Below the pieces are notes generated by a model. It did not search any database. It was not told the origin of the DNA and saw nothing but the letters and a program-made list of their open reading frames with translations. From contig DATEJK010000100.1 in NCBI GenBank assembly GCA_035278025.1, positions 1 through 64,000 on the forward strand: a DNA stretch of 64,000 nucleotides, read 5' to 3'. A program made the position numbers and the translations under genes. Position 1 is the stretch's first letter; every line of letters begins with the position of its first letter. This stretch comes from JAICWP01 sp035278025 (GTDB taxonomy: Bacteria > Acidobacteriota > Terriglobia > Terriglobales > Acidobacteriaceae). Below, piece after piece: positions 9,179 to 18,314 of the stretch.

Positions 9179-9840
9179 AGCTTCACCCCGGCATGGGCTG
9201 CAGGCGCGAACAGAGTCAGTCAGTTCGCGAGCGAGCGCCAGTACAGCAATGCAGCCGATACGACGGCCGCATAGATCAAAAACGTCGCGCCATAGCGCCG
9301 CAATCTTCGAAATTTTCTATGACGCCTGCGGTGCCGATGCCGGGTGCGGGGAGTGAGGTTCGGTCGCGGAGCAGCCGGTACACCTACTGATGGACAATCA
9401 TTAGCATGTACGTGATTGCCAGAAATAGCCTTGCCGGACTTCATCTCTGTGTGGGCTGATTGTAAGCCCGAGTTTGGCGGCACACAATGGCGACGGCTGT
9501 GCCAAGCCAATTTTTTTCGCAGGACAGCGTTGGGGCGGGAAACCCGCGTTCCGCCGCTTGATTGCAGGGGTCCAACCGGCAGCTGAGGGCGTTGGGGTTG
9601 TTTCGTTTATGGTGCATGACCTTAGCCCGGCTCTAAGGTCTGGGTGGAATGGCCACGGAGGTTTCAGTTCGCGGATTCCGGCAGGGGTTCCAAGGCAAAA
9701 CGTTCGGGCCTTGGCGAGGGCAAGCGATAGGAATGCGGCTTGTTTGGAAGCGGCCGCGCCAGCAAGCTCAAGCTGGATAGCCAATTGGCCCTGAGTGAGC
9801 CATAATACTGCGAACCACCTGGGGTGGATGCAACCGAGCC
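9179..9840. other. Long intergenic region
   Basis: A 662-base gap between the O-antigen ligase gene and the kinase gene. A perfect 12-base palindrome, GTGAAGCTTCAC, lies at 9173-9184 over the ligase stop. The left part may encode a short minus-strand membrane peptide (listed separately). The right part, about 9450-9840, holds no convincing gene; it should contain the kinase promoter, which I could not pin down. Confidence 0.4.
9220..9447 (-). CDS. Possible small arginine-rich single-pass membrane protein
   Basis: A 75-codon frame from the ATG at 9447 ending in an arginine/histidine-rich stretch (RHRHRRRHRKFRRLRRYG) followed by one membrane helix (ATFLIYAAVVSAALLYW). Basic residues directly before a helix are what a real inner-membrane anchor shows, and the frame is not antisense to another gene. 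The ribosome site is weak and the N-terminal half looks unstructured. A TTG start at 9510 would give 96 residues. Function unknown; it may be a chance frame. Confidence 0.35.
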   Translation of the reverse strand, partial: EMKSGKAISGNHVHANDCPSVGVPAAPRPNLTPRTRHRHRRRHRKFRRLRRYGATFLIYAAVVSAALLYWRSLAN

Positions 9841-12291
9841 ATGCCTGATACGCCTTTCCAAAGTCCCCCACGAGCCCTGTCGCAGCAAGGTGGCGACCAG
9901 CCTGAGGACGCCATTCTGGGAAAGGTTGTTTCTCATTATCGAATCGTAAAAAGGCTGGGTGGCGGGGGGATGGGGGTGGTTTATGCGGGCGAAGACACCC
10001 GGTTAGGCCGGGGAGTAGCCTTGAAATTTCTACTCGATGATCACGCCAGCACCCACGGGGCGTTGGACCGTTTTCTCCAGGAAGCGAGGGCGGCCTCGTG
10101 CTTGAACCATGCCAACATCTGCATTGTGCACGACGTGGGTGAAGATGAGGGCCGCCCATTTATCGTCATGGAGCTGCTGGAAGGGCAGACGCTCAAGCAC
10201 CGGCTGCAATCCAGGCCGCTGACCATGGAGGAAGTGCTGGAGTTCGGGATCCAGACGGCGCAAGGCCTGGAGTATGCCCACTCGCAGGGCGTCATACACC
10301 GGGATATCAAACCGGCAAATCTGTTCGTAACCGCGAACGGACAGCTAAAGATTTTGGATTTTGGATTGGCGAAATTCGCGGCCGGGGCGTCCAGCAGGGC
10401 GGCGGCGCTCGGCCTTTCCGTCACATTGAGCCAGGGGACGACGGGATCGGACCTCACCGCGCCGGGAGAGTTTGTGGGCACGGTGGCCTACATGTCGCCG
10501 GAGCAGGCGAGGGGTATGACCCTGGATGCCCGCACCGACCTGTTTTCCTTCGGGGTGGTGCTGTACGAGATGGCGACGGGAACGCGGCCCTTCCAGGGCG
10601 ATACCTCGGCGGTCATTTTTGAAGCCATTCTGAACCGGGCGCCGGTGCCTCCGGTGCGGCTGAACCCGCAACTGCCGGGGGAGTTTGAGCACATCGTGAA
10701 CCGCGCCCTTAATAAGGACCGGGAGCAGCGCTACCGGACGGCGGCGGAAATCGCCACCGATCTGCGGCGCGTCGCAGGCCAGGCCAGTTCCTCCACCGCG
10801 ACGGCCACGCTGCCCGGGGCCCGGACGGCGGCAAGCGGGGAGATTGTGCTTCTTTATAAGCGGAATGCCCACCCCGACGAGGAACTGCTAGGGCTTACCG
10901 AAAAGGGGCTGCGCGCGCGCGGCTACCAGGTATTCATTGACCGCCACCTGGTGGTGGGCATGGAGTGGGCGCGGGAAATCGAGCAGCGAATCAGCCGTGC
11001 TGAAGCAGTGGTGGTGCTTTTGTCGGCAGCCTCGGTGCAAAGCGAGATGCTGGCCTACGAGATCCAGATCGCCCGGGAAGCCGCGCAGCGGCGGGAGGGC
11101 AAGCCACTGATTCTTCCCGTGCGGGTCAAGTTTGACGATGCTTTGCCGGAATCCCTGGCCGGCAGTCTGGATGGCATTCAGTGGGCCCGGTGGAACGGCC
11201 CGGAGGAGAATGACGCGCTGCTGGCGGAGCTGAGCGCTTCCCTGCTGCAAGTGAACCGACCGACGGCGCAGCCGGTGAAACTGGAAGCAGTGGGGGGAGC
11301 TGTCCCTCTCGATTCCAGCTTTTATGTCGTGCGGCCCACGGATGAGGAGTTCTACGACGCCATTTCCCGACAGGACAGCATAGTGCTGGTGAAGGGCGCG
11401 CGCCAGATGGGCAAGACTTCGCTTATGGCCCGGGGCCTGCAGGAAGCGCGCAAAGCGGGATGCAAGGTGGTGCTCACCGACTTTCAGAAGCTCAACGCGG
11501 CCCACCTGCAGTCGGTAGAGAAGTGTTTTCTGGCGCTGGCCGAAGCCATCGCCGACCAGCTCGATCTCGACGTGGAGCCCGACATCTGCAATCCGCGGCG
11601 GGGGCCGAGCATGAACTTCGAGCGCTTTCTGCGCCGCGAAGTGCTCAAGAACGTGGCATCCCGCCTGGTGTGGGGAATGGACGAAGTGGACCGGCTGTTC
11701 ACCTGCAGCTTCGGCAGCGAAGTGTTTGGTCTGTTCCGTTCCTGGCACAACGAGCGCTCGCTCGATCCCACCGGTCCCTGGCAGAACCTGACGCTGGCTA
11801 TCGCCTATGCCACCGAGGCCCACCTGTTTATTACGGACATGAACCAATCGCCATTTAACGTGGGGACGCGGCTGACGCTTTCCGACTTCACCCTGGAGCA
11901 GGTTTCCGAGCTTAACAGCCGCTACGGTTCTCCCTTGAAGGATCCCAGGGAACTGCTGCAGTTTTACGAATTGCTGGGCGGGCAGCCTTACCTGACGCGA
12001 CGCGGGCTGCACGAACTGGCCTCGCGCAACTTGTCTTTCGGCGAATTTGAGAGCCAGGCGGCAAGCGACGAAGGTCCGTTCGGCGACCATTTGCGGCGCA
12101 TTCTGGTGTCTCTGGCTCAGGACCAGAAGCTTTGTGACGCCATGAAGGGAGTACTCGCGGGCAAGCCGGCCTCCAGCCCAGAACTGTTTTACCGCCTGCG
12201 CAGTTCGGGAGTAGTGACGGGGGAATCGGTCCGGCTCATGCACCCGCGTTGCCGGCTCTACGAAATCTATCTCACCCGGCATTTTGTGTGA
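9841..12291 (+). CDS. Ser/Thr kinase - TIR - AAA-like ATPase fusion protein
   Basis: An 816-residue cytoplasmic multidomain protein. Residues about 28-312 are a Hanks-type kinase: glycine loop LGGGGMGVVY, Lys62 in VALKF, HRDIKPAN (Asp155), DFG (173-175), GTVAYMSPEQ. Residues about 333-470 are a TIR domain (IVLLYKRNAHPDEE, GYQVFIDRHLVVGMEW, VVVLLSAASVQSEMLAYE), with Glu407 in the place of the NADase glutamate. Residues about 485-816 are an AAA-like ATPase of the PF14516 kind, Walker A KGARQMGKTS (Lys525) and a Walker-B-like LVWGMDEVD. No membrane helix is seen, unlike most bacterial kinases of this family. Its stop codon overlaps the next start (GTGA). Likely a signalling or defence switch; the input is unknown. 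Confidence 0.9.
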   Translation: MPDTPFQSPPRALSQQGGDQPEDAILGKVVSHYRIVKRLGGGGMGVVYAGEDTRLGRGVALKFLLDDHASTHGALDRFLQEARAASCLNHANICIVHDVGEDEGRPFIVMELLEGQTLKHRLQSRPLTMEEVLEFGIQTAQGLEYAHSQGVIHRDIKPANLFVTANGQLKILDFGLAKFAAGASSRAAALGLSVTLSQGTTGSDLTAPGEFVGTVAYMSPEQARGMTLDARTDLFSFGVVLYEMATGTRPFQGDTSAVIFEAILNRAPVPPVRLNPQLPGEFEHIVNRALNKDREQRYRTAAEIATDLRRVAGQASSSTATATLPGARTAASGEIVLLYKRNAHPDEELLGLTEKGLRARGYQVFIDRHLVVGMEWAREIEQRISRAEAVVVLLSAASVQSEMLAYEIQIAREAAQRREGKPLILPVRVKFDDALPESLAGSLDGIQWARWNGPEENDALLAELSASLLQVNRPTAQPVKLEAVGGAVPLDSSFYVVRPTDEEFYDAISRQDSIVLVKGARQMGKTSLMARGLQEARKAGCKVVLTDFQKLNAAHLQSVEKCFLALAEAIADQLDLDVEPDICNPRRGPSMNFERFLRREVLKNVASRLVWGMDEVDRLFTCSFGSEVFGLFRSWHNERSLDPTGPWQNLTLAIAYATEAHLFITDMNQSPFNVGTRLTLSDFTLEQVSELNSRYGSPLKDPRELLQFYELLGGQPYLTRRGLHELASRNLSFGEFESQAASDEGPFGDHLRRILVSLAQDQKLCDAMKGVLAGKPASSPELFYRLRSSGVVTGESVRLMHPRCRLYEIYLTRHFV

Positions 12292-14726
12292 CCGGTACGC
12301 ACTCCAGTTCCGCAGCGGAAGCCTTCTACGTTGTGGGCGGAACTCTGCGCCGGGACGCAGCCTGCTACGTGGCCCGCAACGCGGACGAGCGGCTGTACCA
12401 CGACCTTCTGAAGGGCGAAATCTGCTACGTGCTCACCGCACGGCAGATGGGTAAGTCGTCGCTGATGGTGCGCACCGCCTCGCGTTTGCGACAGCAGAAT
12501 GCCTCGGTAGCGGTGCTCGACCTCACCGGGCTGGGCCAAAACCTGAATGCGGAGCAATGGTACAACGGGCTTTCCGAACGCATCGGCAGGCAACTGGATC
12601 TGGAAGACGAAGTGGAGGATTGCTGGGTCGGTCACCGCGGCCTCGGCCCGCTGCAACGGTGGATGCGCGTGGTCACGGATGTCGTCCTGCCCAATTGCGA
12701 GGGGCCGGTGGTGATATTTGTGGACGAGATTGACAGTGTGCGCAGTTTGCCGTTTTCCACCGACGAATTTTTTGCCGGTATTCGCGAGCTCTACAACCGG
12801 CGCAGCGACGAAGCCGATCTGAACCGGCTCACCTTCTGCCTGCTGGGCGTGGCCAGCCCCTCCGACCTGATCCGCGATACGCGTACAACGCCCTTTAACG
12901 TGGGCCGGCGCATTGAGCTCAGCGATTTCAGCGACCTGGAGGCGGGCCCGCTTTCCCTGGGCCTGGGGCGTGATCCGAAACTTGGGTTGCAGCTTTTGCG
13001 CCGCGTGTTGTACTGGACAGGCGGGCATCCCTACCTGACCCAGCGCCTTTGCCTGGCGGTAGCGCAGAGCGAAGCAGGGTCCACGCGCGACGTGGACCGC
13101 ATATGTGATGAGCTGTTCCTCTCGCGGCGGGCGCGCGAACGGGATGACAACCTGCTGTTTGTGCGCGAGCGAATGCTGCGCAGCGAAGTGGACGCACCCT
13201 CCCTGCTTACCCTGTATGCCAAGGTAAGGCGCGGCGGCGAGGTGGCCGACGATCCCTCCGACCCGCTGGTCACCGTATTGCGCCTTTCCGGTATTACGCG
13301 GGTAGAGGATGGCAGGCTGAAGGTGCGCAACCGCATCTACGGGCAAGTGTTCGACGACGAGTGGGTGCGCTCCTGCCTGCCAGGCGGGGAGTTACGACGG
13401 CAGCACGCCGCCTACGTTCGCGGGCTGAGATTGGCCTCGGGAATTCTGGTGCCACTTCTACTGCTGACCGCCGGATACGGGGTATACGTTTACCGGCTGA
13501 ATCCCACCATTCCACTGAATATCAGAAAAACCGGGACGATGCTGGAGCCGCCCGCGTTCTGGGCCTCCTTCAACAGCACCACGGCGCCGGCGGCGGGAAA
13601 TGGGGGGCTGCTGGTGAACGCCGGTGATTCCGGGGTGCGAATTCTGATCAATGGCCGGGAATATGGCACCACCAGCAGGGCCGGCAAGATGCGGATTCCC
13701 ATAATGTCGGCGGGAGTTTACGATGTGGCAGCCGATAAGCCGGGTTTCCAAGGCGTGCAGCAGCGGGTGGAAATCCACAACGACGCGGTCTCAACCATCA
13801 GCTTCAAGCTTCTTCCGGTTTCTGTGCGCGGCGGCCTGATGGGGACCATTACCGATGCCTCCGGGGCTCCAGTGCCCGGGGCTACGATCAGCTTGAGTGG
13901 AGCGGATGGGAAAAGCGCCAGGGTGGCTGCCAACCAGGCGGGCCATTACGCGCTGCAGGACCTGCTGGCGGAGAATTACACGGTCAGCATCGAGGCGCCA
14001 GGATTCAAGTCTTTCACCGGTCCGGTAACCGTCTACGCCAACCAGTTGTCGCTCCGCGACGCGCAGCTGGCGGTGGATAACGAATTTCGTGCCTGGGAAC
14101 AAGCGGCCAAATCGCGGGATGCGGCGCAAGTTACTGGATTTTTATCCAAGTACCCGGGCGGAGCGCATGCCGCGATGGCGAGCAATCTGCTGGCGCAATT
14201 GCGCTCCGAAGAGCGCGCCGCTTGGGGACGGACGAGCGGCGCAAAGGAGGTAGCCGCCTACCAGAACTTTTTGCGCCGATACCCGGACGGGGAATACGCG
14301 GGGGCTGCCCGGAGTCAAATCGCCAAGCTGCAGGCAGAACCGCGGCGTCCGGTACTCCCGGCTGCCGCGCCGCCCCCGGCCGATGACGGGCAGGTTGTCC
14401 TGACCGTGCTGGGGCAGTACCGGAAGGCCTATGAGGACCGCAAAATCGAAGAACTGGCGGCCATCTGGCCGGGCATGAGCTCGCGGCAAATCGGCAGCCT
14501 GCGGGAGTTCTTCGAAGAGGCTGAGCAGGTCAGGTTGAGCTACGATCTGCTCGGGCAGCCGGAAATCAATCACGATGAAGCCATTATTCGTTTCACGCAG
14601 TCGCTGAACTACACAGTTGGGGGCAAGACACAGAACCCGGGCTCGGCCAAGGTGGTGATGCGGCTGCGGAAATTGAACTCAGCCCAAGGCGGCGCGGGAA
14701 AATGGGTGATCGAGTCCATACGCTGA
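12288..14726 (+). CDS. AAA-like ATPase with TM, PEGA-like, CarboxypepD_reg-like and NTF2-like domains
   Basis: An 812-residue protein starting at the GTG at 12288, which overlaps the upstream TGA (GTGA), implying translational coupling; a TTG at 12249 is less likely. Residues about 10-375 form a second PF14516-type ATPase, with Walker A LTARQMGKSSLM (Lys56), VVIFVDEIDSV as Walker B, and TGGHPYLTQRL, matching GGQPYLTRRG in the kinase fusion. A membrane helix follows (about 383-404). Outside it lie a PEGA-like domain (about 442-511), a carboxypeptidase-regulatory-like beta domain (about 513-595), TPR-like repeats and an NTF2/SnoaL-like tail (about 700-811). The pair suggests a membrane ATPase partner for the kinase-TIR protein. 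Confidence 0.82.
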   Translation: MTGTHSSSAAEAFYVVGGTLRRDAACYVARNADERLYHDLLKGEICYVLTARQMGKSSLMVRTASRLRQQNASVAVLDLTGLGQNLNAEQWYNGLSERIGRQLDLEDEVEDCWVGHRGLGPLQRWMRVVTDVVLPNCEGPVVIFVDEIDSVRSLPFSTDEFFAGIRELYNRRSDEADLNRLTFCLLGVASPSDLIRDTRTTPFNVGRRIELSDFSDLEAGPLSLGLGRDPKLGLQLLRRVLYWTGGHPYLTQRLCLAVAQSEAGSTRDVDRICDELFLSRRARERDDNLLFVRERMLRSEVDAPSLLTLYAKVRRGGEVADDPSDPLVTVLRLSGITRVEDGRLKVRNRIYGQVFDDEWVRSCLPGGELRRQHAAYVRGLRLASGILVPLLLLTAGYGVYVYRLNPTIPLNIRKTGTMLEPPAFWASFNSTTAPAAGNGGLLVNAGDSGVRILINGREYGTTSRAGKMRIPIMSAGVYDVAADKPGFQGVQQRVEIHNDAVSTISFKLLPVSVRGGLMGTITDASGAPVPGATISLSGADGKSARVAANQAGHYALQDLLAENYTVSIEAPGFKSFTGPVTVYANQLSLRDAQLAVDNEFRAWEQAAKSRDAAQVTGFLSKYPGGAHAAMASNLLAQLRSEERAAWGRTSGAKEVAAYQNFLRRYPDGEYAGAARSQIAKLQAEPRRPVLPAAAPPPADDGQVVLTVLGQYRKAYEDRKIEELAAIWPGMSSRQIGSLREFFEEAEQVRLSYDLLGQPEINHDEAIIRFTQSLNYTVGGKTQNPGSAKVVMRLRKLNSAQGGAGKWVIESIR

Positions 14727-15090
14727 AAAGGGGCTATCCGGCGGTGGACGGGGCGGCGCCTGAGATCACACGGAAAAGTGATGTTCATCACAGAAGGGCC
14801 GTGATTCTGCGGGTAGGCTTGGATGGTGGAGGCAAGCCATGCCGGCCGAGCTCGAAGAGGAAGCTGTTGCTGAGGAGCAGGACCAGCTTGCCAAAGAAGG
14901 CCGCGACCGCAACTCCGCGGCCATCGCGGAAGTTGTAGGCCGCAATCCCGCCAGGAAACCCGCACGTCCAGAATTGAGCCGCTCCACGGCCAAGGACAGG
15001 GATTAGTCCGGCCCCTAGCCGCAATCCCGCAATCGCGCAACGGCAATGCCGCATTATGAGCCGGGCAGAGCGCATTCGGAGGGGGCGCGA
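14727..15090. other. Convergent intergenic region
   Basis: A 364-base gap between the convergent ATPase and barrel-protein genes. It contains one plausible short gene at 14839-15006 (listed separately). I see no hairpin terminator and no other coding signal. Confidence 0.4.
14839..15006 (+). CDS. Possible 55-residue charged protein
   Basis: An ATG at 14839 with a good Shine-Dalgarno (GGTGGAGG, about seven bases upstream) opens 55 codons ending in TAG. The product starts MPAELEEEAVAEEQDQLAKE: an acidic helical N-half followed by a basic, proline-containing tail. No membrane segment or known domain is recognised. The ribosome site is the main support. Confidence 0.4.
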   Translation: MPAELEEEAVAEEQDQLAKEGRDRNSAAIAEVVGRNPARKPARPELSRSTAKDRD

Positions 15091-16587
15091 TCAGAAGGTA
15101 TAAGACAGGCCGATCAGGGGTGCGGGCTTATAGTGCAAGCCGGCATCATTGACCCGGAACAGGATGTTGGCGGTTATCAGCAATTTCCCCAGCGGGCTTA
15201 TCTTTCCGCCCAGGGCTACGCTCTCCTGATTGATGGTTGCGGTGGAGACGGAAATTTCCGGATGCAGAGCGCCGGTGAAATCGGAAACCGGGGGCGCCAG
15301 GAAGATTTTCTTCTCGTTCTGCAGGGCCTGGCCCAGAAAGTCGGCAGTAAGGCTGAGGCGCCGAACCACTCCAATGTCCAGGCCGGCCGCGTAGCTTATG
15401 ACGTTGGGCAATTGGGCCTTGGTGTCAGTCGTGACGTCTCCCGCCAAAATTGAATTTCCGTTCACCTGCAGTCCTACATTGGCATGAGGAGAGACTCTGC
15501 CTAAATAAGAGAAGGCGAGGAAAGGCTTCAGTCCCCAAGTGCCCGAACCCAAGAAGTTTTCTTCGTTGCCAGTGGGAATGCGGGCGTCCAGACCGACAGC
15601 TATGCCGGCTTTTTCGCCCTGCCAGGCGTGAAATTTGCCGCGCAGAACGATGTCGCCGACGCCGAAGGCAGAATTGGCGTTGGCAAAAAGCGCGTGGTTG
15701 TAATAGGCGGGAGTGAACCCGCCGACCGCGGGAAAAAGTTCTTTTTCCGTGGAGGTCGGATGCAAGTTGTCGAAACGATGCACACAGCAGGAGGGTATGA
15801 CGGCCGGATCCGTGATCTCGACACTTTGAATTGTGGCGTCGGAGGTCACATCCATGCGCACATTCAGGATAGGGACAGCAATGGACAGATCCAGACGGTT
15901 GGTAAGACCGAAAGTGCCCACCAGAGTAGTCTGATGAACTTTGAGATCAATTCTGTTCTGGGTGGAAATAAAGTCCTGAGTAATGGCAGGGACGCTCTTG
16001 CCGTTGACAACAACGCAGGTGACGTTATTCGGATTGGGACTGGGACAAGCCTCAGATTCATGGCCGAAGACGGCGCCAAAATTCCTCAGATTCACCCCGT
16101 CCAGGCCATCAAAATCAAAGAACTGGTAGCTGACTCCGACAAACAGTTTGTGCCGGCCAATGGTCTCGGCTCGTTCCGTCAGGATGGGTCCGAAATTCCG
16201 GGTTGTTTCCGCCACGACTCCGAGGGAAGGATTGAAAGTGAAGATGAAGCCTGAAGCCGGGGAGGTGATCGGTATCTGGCTGATCTGAGTGCCAATTTCG
16301 GTGGTCAGCGGGGAAAAACTTGCCAGGCTGGAGGTTTGGAAGTGAACCGAGTGCTTAAAGGCGGAGGAACTTTGATTGGTAGAACCCAGGGGGCCATTGT
16401 TGTCAGCGCCCACCAGGCCACCTGGCCCATACACCTGGGGCACAAGACAGATGAGAGCCGGCGAGACGGCGGCGATGGGCTGATTGGTGGAATTGGAGGT
16501 GGGGCAAGGGCCGCCGACTGTTTGAGCAAGCGACGCCGAGGAGAGCAGCGCCAGCGCAATCAGTGTGGGGCGGAGGATTTTTGGCAT
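15091..16587 (-). CDS. Exported outer-membrane barrel protein (transporter-like)
   Basis: A 498-residue protein with a signal peptide (MPKILRPTLIALALLSSASLAQ, cleavage near residue 22) and a C-terminal phenylalanine after an alternating pattern (PLIGLSYTF), the usual outer-membrane barrel ending. The body is rich in alternating hydrophobic strands separated by Asn/Gly/Asp turns. It resembles the 'transporter' barrel proteins related to MetA-pathway phenol-degradation outer-membrane proteins, but this is family resemblance only. There are few cysteines except around 27-48 and 187-200. It is a single gene, convergent with the ATPase gene. The cargo is unknown. Confidence 0.7.
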   Translation of the reverse strand: MPKILRPTLIALALLSSASLAQTVGGPCPTSNSTNQPIAAVSPALICLVPQVYGPGGLVGADNNGPLGSTNQSSSAFKHSVHFQTSSLASFSPLTTEIGTQISQIPITSPASGFIFTFNPSLGVVAETTRNFGPILTERAETIGRHKLFVGVSYQFFDFDGLDGVNLRNFGAVFGHESEACPSPNPNNVTCVVVNGKSVPAITQDFISTQNRIDLKVHQTTLVGTFGLTNRLDLSIAVPILNVRMDVTSDATIQSVEITDPAVIPSCCVHRFDNLHPTSTEKELFPAVGGFTPAYYNHALFANANSAFGVGDIVLRGKFHAWQGEKAGIAVGLDARIPTGNEENFLGSGTWGLKPFLAFSYLGRVSPHANVGLQVNGNSILAGDVTTDTKAQLPNVISYAAGLDIGVVRRLSLTADFLGQALQNEKKIFLAPPVSDFTGALHPEISVSTATINQESVALGGKISPLGKLLITANILFRVNDAGLHYKPAPLIGLSYTF

Positions 16588-17016
16588 GGTTGCCCGTCTT
16601 CGCTGGAGAAACTGGGCCGAACAGAGACCGCCAAGAGGTGATGGACGCTGTAAAAAGCCTTTAGTGTATTACCAAAACGGGTGCTGTCAAGGCCAAAACG
16701 GGCCGCGGGCACTACCGCCTCTGTGCGGGCGGATCAAGCTGACGGCCTTCGACTTTACGGAAGCTGATGCTAATGTTCACGCAGCACAGGCAGTACCCGC
16801 CATCAGCGCCGCGCCATGTTCTATTTTAGTAACGCATGCAGCGGCAAGCCATGACTTGGGTAATGTGCATACCGCCGCTGGCCGTTACCAGCACCACATA
16901 GATGGCGGGCGCATCGGCGCGGGGCGATAACGGCCACCGCCAGCCCGCACAGCGGCGAGGTCATACACCCACGCCAGGATGCGGCCCCACCGCTGCATTC
17001 ACCCGAGCGGGGACGG
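16588..17016. other. Intergenic region without a supported gene
   Basis: A 429-base stretch between two minus-strand genes. Plus-strand frames here have arginine/alanine-rich, non-protein-like translations and no ribosome sites. It presumably holds the promoter of the barrel-protein gene. Nothing else is seen. Confidence 0.35.
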
Positions 17017-18015
17017 TCAGTGAGCCGGATGCAGAATCAGCTTCTGCACCCGCCAATTTAGCAGTTCGGCAACGAAAAGGGTGTTTTCGGAGGGGCAGTC
17101 AATTTCGTGCACCCATCCAAACTCCTTTAATTGCTTCCCCGGCTTGCCGAAGGCTCCCAGGATCTTGCCATTCAAATCCATCTTGTAGATGCGACCCTGG
17201 TTGGAGTCGGAAGTATAAAGCACCTGGTGCGGACCGGGGGTAATGCAGATGGCCCAGGGCGCGCCGATATTGGTAAACGCGTTCAGAAATTTTCCATTGC
17301 CGTCGAAGACCTGGATACGGTGGTTTTCGCGGTCACCCACATAGACGTTGCCATTGGCGTCAGTGGCGATGGAGTGGGGGTGAAAGAATTCGCCGGGCTC
17401 GCTGCCGCGTTTGCCCCATTCCATTACCCAGTCGCCGTTTTTGTCATATTTCACCACCCGCGAGTTGCCATAACCGTCGGAGATGAAGCTGTTACCTTGG
17501 GCGTCCCAGGCAACGTCGGTGGGACGATTGAACAAGCGCTCCTGGAAAGTGGCGAAATCGGGGGGCGGTGGCGGAGGCGGGGGTGCTCCGGGAGCGCGCG
17601 GGGCGCCGCCTTCGACGGCCTCGGGCTTGCGGCCATAGAGGGTGATGACGCGGCCCTCGGGGTTGAACTCGATAACCATGTTGGCGCCTTCATCCACGCA
17701 CCAGATATTGTCGTTGTTATCTATGCGCACGGTATGGGCGAAGGAGAAACCGTAGAGGTCCTGACCTATCTCGCGCAGGAATTTGCCGTTGGGGTCGAAT
17801 TCGAAGAGCCGGGTGTGGCCGCTACGGGTGAACACAAAGAGATCTCCCTTGGAGTTCACGGCCACGCCGGCGGCCTCGCCAAGGTAGAGGCCGGGGGGAA
17901 GCTTGAGAAGGTTGGGAACCGAATCGTATGCAATCTCAGGAACAGACGTCTCCTGGGAGAATAGGGAGAGCGGAAAAACCAGAGCCAGCGACAGCAGAAG
18001 CGCAAGACGTCTCAT
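17017..18015 (-). CDS. Exported NHL-repeat six-bladed beta-propeller protein
   Basis: A 332-residue protein with a signal peptide (MRRLALLLSLALVFPLSLFS) followed by NHL-type blades: GEAAGVAVNSKGDLFVFTR, FAHTVRIDNNDNIWCVDEG, PTDVAWDAQGNSFISDGYG, PHSIATDANGNVYVGDREN. These are propeller blades of the kind seen in peptidylglycine-lyase-like and SMP-30-like proteins. A loop of eight consecutive prolines (about residue 150) interrupts the third blade region. Its likely place is the periplasm or outside. It may bind or hydrolyse a small substrate; the lyase label often given to this family is not demonstrated here. It lies between the barrel and receptor genes on the same strand, with separate spacing. 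Confidence 0.82.
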   Translation of the reverse strand: MRRLALLLSLALVFPLSLFSQETSVPEIAYDSVPNLLKLPPGLYLGEAAGVAVNSKGDLFVFTRSGHTRLFEFDPNGKFLREIGQDLYGFSFAHTVRIDNNDNIWCVDEGANMVIEFNPEGRVITLYGRKPEAVEGGAPRAPGAPPPPPPPPDFATFQERLFNRPTDVAWDAQGNSFISDGYGNSRVVKYDKNGDWVMEWGKRGSEPGEFFHPHSIATDANGNVYVGDRENHRIQVFDGNGKFLNAFTNIGAPWAICITPGPHQVLYTSDSNQGRIYKMDLNGKILGAFGKPGKQLKEFGWVHEIDCPSENTLFVAELLNWRVQKLILHPAH

Positions 18016-18260
18016 TCAGGCCTCCTGAAAAATTGAACCGCAAACGGCAGCAAGGACGAGATCAGATGTTCGAGTTGTGAATAGAAGCTCATGGGTTGGC
18101 CGGCTGAAGGGCCAGGCTCTGATCTACCCGGGGAAGTGCATGAACGAATGGGGGAGGGGACAAGACACAGAAACCCCGGCGCGAGTCTCCCCAGGGCCGG
18201 TTGTTTCATGCGGCAGCTTTTCCTCCTTGCGCTCAGCTACTACCGTTCAGTTCCACCACA

Positions 18261-18287
18261 GGCAACCAGGCTCCAGGCCTGGTTGCC
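18261..18287 (-). terminator. Strong hairpin downstream of the Oar-like receptor gene
   Basis: A perfect 11-base stem (GGCAACCAGGC / GCCTGGTTGCC) with a five-base loop lies about 28 bases beyond the receptor stop codon. There is no T-run on the minus strand, so it may be a Rho-dependent or mRNA 3'-end stabilising structure. The remaining 18016-18314 region shows nothing else. Confidence 0.5.
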
Positions 18288-18314
18288 CGGCATCGAGTAT
18301 CGCACCCGAAAGGA

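Noticed and set aside
10888..12282. 464-codon minus-strand frame
   Set aside because: Antisense to the TIR and ATPase domains of the kinase fusion; no protein-like features and no ribosome site.
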